Positions 58,300 to 64,000 of a stretch of 64,000 nucleotides of DNA are shown one piece after another; position 1 is the first letter of the stretch, and each line of letters opens with the position of its first letter. Made by a program: the position numbers and the translations under genes. Where the stretch lies: contig JAANDG010000452.1 in NCBI GenBank assembly GCA_036852015.1, forward strand, positions 57,748-121,747, given 5' to 3'. The notes beneath the pieces are model-generated. The model saw only the letters and a program-made list of their open reading frames with translations, was not told where the DNA came from and searched no databases. Source of the stretch: Pelodera strongyloides (Eukaryota > Nematoda > Chromadorea > Rhabditida > Rhabditidae).

Positions 58300-61200
58300 T
58301 CACGTGAGATATGACCCTTTAAATCTAGTTGTACGTTTCGGTTGCTCGCTAGTTTCCGTGTTCGTTTGTAATTCCGTGGGAATGAGGTGACAGACTGATC
58401 GTTCTATTTTCTTCTTATTTGATGTTCGAACTATGCACTTCCTGCATTGCATGTCTTTATCTAGAATCACTTCTTCTATAACACCTAATTTCCATTGGTG
58501 TCGAGGAATGGTTTTATCAGTTATTATTACCACTTCTCCCTTTTTGGGTTGAGGAGGGTTTGCTTTCGAAAATGGTTGAAATGAGTTTTTGTGTTTTTCT
58601 TGTAACTCTTGTAAATATTCTGTTCTCCATATCTCCCAGATTCCTTTTACTACATTTTCGACTTCTTTCAAATATTTTGCAGCTTCTTTGGCTGTTTTCA
58701 GTGATACGTCTCGAACTGTTTTATCCGTGAACCCTTCTTTACTCACATTTGTGTCAATAGATAATTGTAAACCGGGGGAAATAAAGTCGATGGGTCTTAT
58801 TATTTTAGTTTCGGGTTCCGAAGATATGTAAGTTAATGGTCTGGTATTAACAATGGCTTCTGACTCTGCTATGGCTGTTTTAAAAACATCCATATCAGTA
58901 AATGTGTAATGATCTAGTTTGTATAAAGCTTTCTTTGTCACCCCGATCATTTTCTCGTACAATCCTCCTTTCCACGGTGACAAAGGAGTAATAAAATTCC
59001 ACTCAACACCTTTTGCGAGCAAATTTTCATGTACATTTTCAAATTCTTCTTTATTTGCCGGTTGCAACAGTTTGGCAGCTAAGATGAAACTTGTCCCGTT
59101 ATCTGAAATAATACTTTTAGGGGTTCCTCTTCTAGCTGAGAATCTCTTTAGCGCGTGTATAAATTGAGATCCAGACAAGTTTGTCACTATTTCTAGGTGG
59201 ATAAGTCGAGTACATAAGCAAGTAAACAAAGCGATCCATCTTTTTTCGATAGTGATTATTCCTTGGTCGTTTTTTAGATGAATTTGTAGTGGACCCATAT
59301 AATCAACTCCTATGTGGGAGAATGGTGTTGATTTTTGCACTCGTTCCTGGGGTAATTGTGGCATGTAAGGATACTGGTAACTGTGACCATTCATTTTAGT
59401 GCATTTTATGCATTTTCTTACAATAGTTTTCACTTTTTGCCGGTTTTTGGGAAACCAAAATTGTTGTCTCACGCTACTAAGCGTCATGGTCATGCTACCG
59501 TGTCCTGTTTTAGTATGATGATGTCTGATTAATAATTCATGGATTTCGTCCTTTGGGACTATTATTATCGGATTTTTAACTGCCTTCTCAATATCTGCGT
59601 TGTTGATCCTACCTATGAGCCTCCAGATTCCTTGTTCATCTTTTTGTATGACATGTTTTTTCCCAATTTTTTCTATATCCTTCTGGAACTGTTCTTGGTG
59701 TTCTGTTAGAATCAGTTTGGTAGCAACTTTGCTTTCCGGTATGGTTATTCGTTGTTCTTCAGATATTAACTGTAAAATAGAACCGTTCGTTGGTGTTTTA
59801 TTTATTTTCCTCAGCCAAGCGTGGCATATTTTTAGCAATCGAGTGGTTGATGTTACCAATTTATGCCATGAGCTATGGTTCTCCACATTTAGTAATCCTT
59901 TCTCGGTTGTCTCGTCATGCTTGACCATATTTATGTTAACAATTGATGTATCGTCCGGTATTGACCAGACTTCTTTTGAAGTCTCTGGCCATTCTTCTCT
60001 ACTAGCGTGTATAAATCTTGGTCCCGTGAACCATATTGAATTTTTCAATGTATTGCTATCTACGGCTCGTTTTGTTCCATAATCTGCTGGGTTTAAATGG
60101 GTTGGGACATAATGTATTGAATAAATACATTTCTCTCTAATCACATCTAAATTTTTCCGAATTTCTTTTATCCGATTCCTATTAAATGTGTCCAAGCTGT
60201 TTATTCTTTTGTGTGTTACCCATGATAGGGCGCACGTTGAGTCACTGAAAATTAGTACTTCGTCCACACATATGTCGGATTCATTTAATACTGTAATGGC
60301 TAATTTGCTGACTGCCAAGATGGCCATTAATTCTCCTCTCGGTATTGTGGTTTTTGACATTACCGGATAGAGTCGTGATTTACTGATAATTAACTTATTA
60401 TCCAATTCTTTGGAGTCTGGCGACAACAAATAGGCACACGCTGCGTATGCTCGTTCTGATGCGTCTCCGAACATAATTAATTTATTCCTGTTGGAGCAAT
60501 TTTTTAGGTATCGGGGAATGGTGATGTTTGTAGGAATGGTCTTTTCACATATATTCCTATACAGTTCTAAATCGTTTTCAGAAAGTTTCTCGTCCCACGC
60601 GTAATTTTTGAAACAGAGGTATTGTTTGAATATTTTCGCTTCTATTAGTAGCGGACTCGCTATACCTAGTGGGTCAAAATTCTTAGCTACGTTAGCCCAA
60701 ATTTTCCTTTTGGTATCTACGTTTTGGTGCGTTATCTTTATTGATAACTCGTATGTATCTTTTTCTGTATCCCAAGTCATTCCAAGTACCTTTTGTTTTA
60801 ATTCTGTTGCTATATCCTCTTTCTTAATTGCTTTATTTACTTCTTTCTTGTTGCTTCGATATTCTCGAAGATTCATTCCCATCTTCTTGAAAGTAGCTTT
60901 TGTAGTTTTGTATAGCTGTAAAGTTTCTTCTATAGTCCGCGTTCCTAATAGTAAGTTATCTACGTAAATATTCCTTAAGATCTGTTTTGCTTCTGGGTGG
61001 TCCTGTACTTCAGTGAGGAAGTACTGTATTGTCATATTTAGTAGAAAGGGACTGGCATTTATTCCGAAGGGAACTCTACAAAATCGATAAGTTTGAATAT
61101 TTTCTTGATTTACGTCACTAGTAATGTCTTTTATCCAATAAAATCGTGTGACGTCTCTTTGACTTTCTTGTAGATAAACTTGGTGAAAGGCTTTCTCGAT

Positions 61201-62289
61201 ATCGCTGATAATCATTATTGGTTTATTCCTGGTCCTTATAAGTAATCCTATTATATTGGGTAGTAGGGACGGACCTGTATGTACACAATCATTTAGTGAT
61301 AGTTCACCTCTATAATGGCTACTTGCGTCGTATACTATTCGTACTTTTGTAGTTTTGCTGTCCTTTATAACACAACCATGAGGAATATAATATACAGGAC
61401 CTTGTGGTTCAAAGGGTGCTTCCTCTATGATGTTTGAGTTTAGTTGGGTCTGTATTATTTTGTTATATTCCCCTAAAAGATTTTTTGGTGACTCTTTTAG
61501 TTTCTTTATTTGGGAGGTCATGCGCTTATAGGCTAATTTCCGATTGTCACATAGTTGATTTTCTTTCCCATTAAATGGAAATTGAACATGAGCTGTATTA
61601 TTAATGATCTGAATGGTTTGTTTAAAATTTTCCATTACCGCTTGGTGAATTTTGTTTTCTGCATTTGTACTAGGGTCATCAGTGATACCTATTTGGTCGA
61701 ATTCCCACATAGTTTTTAAGTCATTATCTAAGTGCCTAATGATTTTGTCCGTTTTTATTGTTAACATCGTTTGAATCTCCTCTGATTCTTTTTGATTACC
61801 ATTATGTGCTCTCCCACTTATTGTGGTACCGAATACTGTCTCTAATAAAATCATTCCTGATGGTAATATTTTTAATGTAGACTGTTTTTTGAGAATAGCT
61901 CCTAAGTTATCTTGCCCAATTAATATATCTATTTTGTGAATCGTATCTTGGTATACGTTTTCTTGAATGGAGAGATTTGCTAATTTTAATTCTTGTAAAT
62001 CTTTTTCAGTTAGTCGTCTAGTTCTACAGCTAATATTCATATCGTCAATGATTCTAATTTTGATAGGTATGTAATTTCCTTTTGCTAACAATCTCACTAT
62101 GGATTTCTTAATGGGTTTTGTTATCGTTTTACCTCCAAATACTGAAATCGAAGTATTGGATACACTTCCTATCGTCATTTTGATTTTCTCGGCGGTTTTT
62201 GCATCCATAAAAGAGTGTGTAGCTCCCGTATCGATGAACAGAATTAAAGGTTTTTTGGTGTTTTGTTCATAAGCTCTACAAATTAACAT
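58300..62289 (-). CDS. pol: BEL/Pao pol polyprotein, intact
   Basis: An uninterrupted 1,329-codon frame from the first Met after the gag overlap. Domains in order: aspartic protease (IDTGATHSF, Asp20), reverse transcriptase (VRIVYDASS, DIEKAFHQVYL, PFGINASPF, YVDN at 442-445), RNase H (LIMFGDASERAYA, about 605), integrase zinc domain (HHHTKTGHG...CIKC, about 917-955), DDE core (GVDYMGPL about 995, ISDNGTSF about 1063, SPWKGGLYEKM about 1110), and the C-terminal BEL domain (GEVVIITDKTIPRHQWKLG, about 1245). Function: processing, reverse transcription and integration of the element. The frame is -1 relative to gag and probably entered by ribosomal frameshift at 62328-62334. Lack of stops suggests recent activity. 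The element belongs to the host genome and has no envelope gene. Confidence 0.93.
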   Translation of the reverse strand: MLICRAYEQNTKKPLILFIDTGATHSFMDAKTAEKIKMTIGSVSNTSISVFGGKTITKPIKKSIVRLLAKGNYIPIKIRIIDDMNISCRTRRLTEKDLQELKLANLSIQENVYQDTIHKIDILIGQDNLGAILKKQSTLKILPSGMILLETVFGTTISGRAHNGNQKESEEIQTMLTIKTDKIIRHLDNDLKTMWEFDQIGITDDPSTNAENKIHQAVMENFKQTIQIINNTAHVQFPFNGKENQLCDNRKLAYKRMTSQIKKLKESPKNLLGEYNKIIQTQLNSNIIEEAPFEPQGPVYYIPHGCVIKDSKTTKVRIVYDASSHYRGELSLNDCVHTGPSLLPNIIGLLIRTRNKPIMIISDIEKAFHQVYLQESQRDVTRFYWIKDITSDVNQENIQTYRFCRVPFGINASPFLLNMTIQYFLTEVQDHPEAKQILRNIYVDNLLLGTRTIEETLQLYKTTKATFKKMGMNLREYRSNKKEVNKAIKKEDIATELKQKVLGMTWDTEKDTYELSIKITHQNVDTKRKIWANVAKNFDPLGIASPLLIEAKIFKQYLCFKNYAWDEKLSENDLELYRNICEKTIPTNITIPRYLKNCSNRNKLIMFGDASERAYAACAYLLSPDSKELDNKLIISKSRLYPVMSKTTIPRGELMAILAVSKLAITVLNESDICVDEVLIFSDSTCALSWVTHKRINSLDTFNRNRIKEIRKNLDVIREKCIYSIHYVPTHLNPADYGTKRAVDSNTLKNSIWFTGPRFIHASREEWPETSKEVWSIPDDTSIVNINMVKHDETTEKGLLNVENHSSWHKLVTSTTRLLKICHAWLRKINKTPTNGSILQLISEEQRITIPESKVATKLILTEHQEQFQKDIEKIGKKHVIQKDEQGIWRLIGRINNADIEKAVKNPIIIVPKDEIHELLIRHHHTKTGHGSMTMTLSSVRQQFWFPKNRQKVKTIVRKCIKCTKMNGHSYQYPYMPQLPQERVQKSTPFSHIGVDYMGPLQIHLKNDQGIITIEKRWIALFTCLCTRLIHLEIVTNLSGSQFIHALKRFSARRGTPKSIISDNGTSFILAAKLLQPANKEEFENVHENLLAKGVEWNFITPLSPWKGGLYEKMIGVTKKALYKLDHYTFTDMDVFKTAIAESEAIVNTRPLTYISSEPETKIIRPIDFISPGLQLSIDTNVSKEGFTDKTVRDVSLKTAKEAAKYLKEVENVVKGIWEIWRTEYLQELQEKHKNSFQPFSKANPPQPKKGEVVIITDKTIPRHQWKLGVIEEVILDKDMQCRKCIVRTSNKKKIERSVCHLIPTELQTNTETSEQPKRTTRFKGSYLT

Positions 62290-62321
62290 CTGCGGTAACT
62301 GGCTTCTTAAGTGTTGTTTCC

Positions 62322-63992
62322 TTAGTAAAAATTTTGGATATTTTCTATTTCTGACTTTTCTTCCTCGGCTGATTGTATATCAATTAATGTGTTTTCAGAT
62401 TGTGGTTCTGGATCTGATATTTCTGCAATATTTACTCTGTACTGTTCCGGTCGAGTTTTCTGGATGCCACCTTTCACTTTCTCCGTTTTATCGCTAGTAT
62501 GTCTTTCTCTTGAGTTTGTTCTGTTTTGACTATGTCCACGAGATCGTGATTCTCTCTCCGTTCTTCTGTATGGAACAGGGCTTTTTGGATACTGTTTCCT
62601 TATCTCATCCTCTTGTTCTCGTCCGTTCCTCCAAGAGACTTGTCTTTCTCCACTACGATCTCTTCTGTCTCTTCTGTAGTTACCGTCTTTTGAATTGTCT
62701 CTTGATTGTCTACCGTAATCTGTTCTGTGAGTGTTATACCTCTGGTTACTGTATGATGGCCTACTTCTATCTGTTGACTCTTCCCTCTTATATGAGTTCC
62801 TTTCTTTCGAGAAACTCCTGTTGTTTTTTCCTGGTCTGAATTGGTTATGGTTGTTTAACTTGTGGTTACTGAACGGTTTTCCATTTAGGCAAATTCGTAT
62901 ATTATGTTCTTTCCTACACTTAGAACAGTTTTCTTCTGGACAATCCTTTTCATTATGGTCATGTTCATAGCATTTTCTGCATGCTCGGCTTTGTGTAAGA
63001 ATATGGTTCAGTGCATGTCTATCTATTCTTTGCTTGCATTGAATCGTCCTATGACCTGTTGTCTTGCAAATTAAACACGGTTTGTATGCTGCTATTCCCA
63101 TATAGTAACCATTCCTGGATCTTTCGCTGTTTGTTTTCTTCCTGATTTTGTTCCCAATACTGTTTAGTAGTTGTTCCGTGCTGTGTTCAAATCCTTGTTG
63201 TCTTTCTTCTTCGTCAATACTGTTCACGAACTCCCAGGGGAACCGCCTTTTAATTTCTTGTCGAAACATGATATTGTCGAGGTTCTCATATTTTTCTAAC
63301 CTCAAGTAGATCGTTTTCAGGTTGAAAAAGGTTTTCTGCAGTTGTTCTGTTGACGAATTAGACTGTGGGATTGCAGCAATCTGGTCATGTAACGCTCTCT
63401 TTTTGGTCATAGAATCTCCGAACTGTTCCTTGAGTAGCTGAATAGCTTGTTGATAACATTCACCCGTTGTTGGAAAATGCTTGATGCACTCTCCTGCAAT
63501 CCCTATGCATTTTTCCTTCAAAGCTTTCAATTTGTAAATATCTGGGTAATTTTCTTTATGTACGAGTATTTCAAATTCTTCCCAGAAAGTATCAAAATTC
63601 TCAGGCTTTCCATCAAATGGTTTTATTTCCAGATTGAGTAATGGTTTTTCAACTTTCCACCGAAAGTTTTGAGGCCGTCCGTTATTGTAGTTGGGTACCG
63701 TACTCGACCATGGTTGATAATGTTCATCATGATTGTCGAACCTGGGTACATTGGGTCTGTTCCCATAATAAGGTACTGTATCATCATTATCATTACCGGA
63801 GTTATTATTCTCAGTTCGGTGAACGAATTCTTCATTACGTGTTCTAAAGGGTGTAGACTCAGGTTGGCGATTTCTTCCGTACCTTGTATCTGTTTCACTG
63901 TGACACTTCGTAATATTTATTTGTGTTGGAAACTTTGTGTTTAATTGCGGTGTACTATACATTATTGGTGTTTCTGTCATTTCAAGTTTCAT
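62322..63992 (-). CDS. gag: BEL/Pao gag, 556 codons in window, N-terminus possibly longer
   Basis: The minus frame is open from the Met at 63992 to TAA at 62322; the frame is also open to the window edge, so the true start may lie outside. The capsid-like part (KPFDGKPENFDTFWEEFEIL, then YKLKALKEKCIG and LLKEQFGDSM) matches the Gag region shared by BEL elements. Three zinc knuckles follow at about 305-375: CLICKTTGHRTIQC, CRKCYEHDHNEKDC, CSKCRKEHNIRIC. The rest is Arg/Ser-rich, then acidic. It packages element RNA into particles. The last codons overlap pol in the -1 frame. Confidence 0.88.
   Translation of the reverse strand: MKLEMTETPIMYSTPQLNTKFPTQINITKCHSETDTRYGRNRQPESTPFRTRNEEFVHRTENNNSGNDNDDTVPYYGNRPNVPRFDNHDEHYQPWSSTVPNYNNGRPQNFRWKVEKPLLNLEIKPFDGKPENFDTFWEEFEILVHKENYPDIYKLKALKEKCIGIAGECIKHFPTTGECYQQAIQLLKEQFGDSMTKKRALHDQIAAIPQSNSSTEQLQKTFFNLKTIYLRLEKYENLDNIMFRQEIKRRFPWEFVNSIDEEERQQGFEHSTEQLLNSIGNKIRKKTNSERSRNGYYMGIAAYKPCLICKTTGHRTIQCKQRIDRHALNHILTQSRACRKCYEHDHNEKDCPEENCSKCRKEHNIRICLNGKPFSNHKLNNHNQFRPGKNNRSFSKERNSYKREESTDRSRPSYSNQRYNTHRTDYGRQSRDNSKDGNYRRDRRDRSGERQVSWRNGREQEDEIRKQYPKSPVPYRRTERESRSRGHSQNRTNSRERHTSDKTEKVKGGIQKTRPEQYRVNIAEISDPEPQSENTLIDIQSAEEEKSEIENIQNFY
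62328..62334 (-). promoter_or_regulatory. -1 ribosomal frameshift slippery heptamer
   Basis: On minus, gag codons CAA AAT TTT TAC TAA contain A-AAT-TTT, an X-XXY-YYZ heptamer, one codon before the stop. Slipping back one base gives TTA CTA AGG and continues without a stop into the pol frame. A stimulatory structure downstream was not identified by eye. Confidence 0.65.
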
Positions 63993-64000
63993 TCCACGCT

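Larger units (their letters stand above)
55783..64000 (-). mobile_element. BEL/Pao-type LTR retrotransposon, 5' end off window
   Basis: On minus, in transcription order: gag (63992 down to 62322), -1 slippery site, pol (to 58300), a spliced third ORF (58184-56526), and an LTR-like sequence (56396-55783). The left edge cuts into a palindromic repeat whose other arm is missing from the window. That is what one full-length insertion reaching past 64000 would produce. The 5' LTR and primer-binding site are outside. Family is set by protease, reverse transcriptase, RNase H and integrase order and the BEL-type Gag. Confidence 0.7.

Noticed and set aside
58589..63944. Plus-strand frames of 60-160 codons
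   Set aside because: Antisense shadows of the intact gag and pol frames.
1..64000. CRISPR arrays, operons, bacterial promoters or ribosomal RNA
   Set aside because: No regularly spaced identical repeats with unique spacers and no rRNA-like blocks; gene structure is eukaryotic.

Overview
The window is eukaryotic and reads as a nematode genome, probably a rhabditid. Genes are cut by short GT..AG introns ending in T-rich TTTCAG acceptors. Several start codons sit a few bases after an unpaired TTTCAG-like site, as expected for spliced-leader trans-splicing. The gene families (CHK-type kinase-like proteins, a Cys-loop channel subunit, a nuclear receptor) and the palindromic TTTAAAGG repeats also fit. 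It is not bacterial. Gene models were built by eye from splice sites, frame continuity and comparison between paralogues inside the window. Species and gene symbols are not claimed.

Layout. At 1-5.6 kb lie two minus-strand paralogues of an unrecognised cysteine-rich family, the first cut by the window edge. At 6.6-26.8 kb lie three paralogous 12-exon CHK kinase-like genes: two on minus (13.8-17.8 kb intact, 6.6-11.0 kb with a one-base frameshift) and one on plus (22.2-26.8 kb, intact). Between them are tandem repeats, foldback elements, a CCHC zinc-knuckle fragment and tRNA-like sequences. At 27.6-33.2 kb is a plus-strand pentameric ligand-gated ion channel subunit whose Cys-loop lacks its second cysteine, with an ORF1-type retroelement in one intron. 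At 33.3-43.6 kb are two minus-strand paralogues of a RING-finger protein (MGxxx(S/C) N-terminus, coiled-coil exons, C-terminal RING), separated by an apparently exact 527-bp tandem duplication. From 43.6 to 53.4 kb there is mostly repeat debris and a decayed RING fragment. At 53.4-55.5 kb is a plus-strand nuclear receptor with a full DNA-binding domain but no recognisable ligand-binding domain.

The right end, 55.8 kb to the edge, is a minus-strand BEL/Pao-type LTR retrotransposon: gag with three zinc knuckles, a -1 slippery site, an intact 1,329-residue pol, and an LTR-like sequence. Between pol and the LTR sits a five-exon open reading frame (318 aa) on the same strand, with its own array of three gag-like zinc knuckles. 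This spliced third gene is the most unusual object in the window.

The genes do not form one pathway. The recurrent theme is local duplication (cysteine-rich pair, CHK trio, RING pair) in a repeat-rich region, with many repeats lodged in introns.
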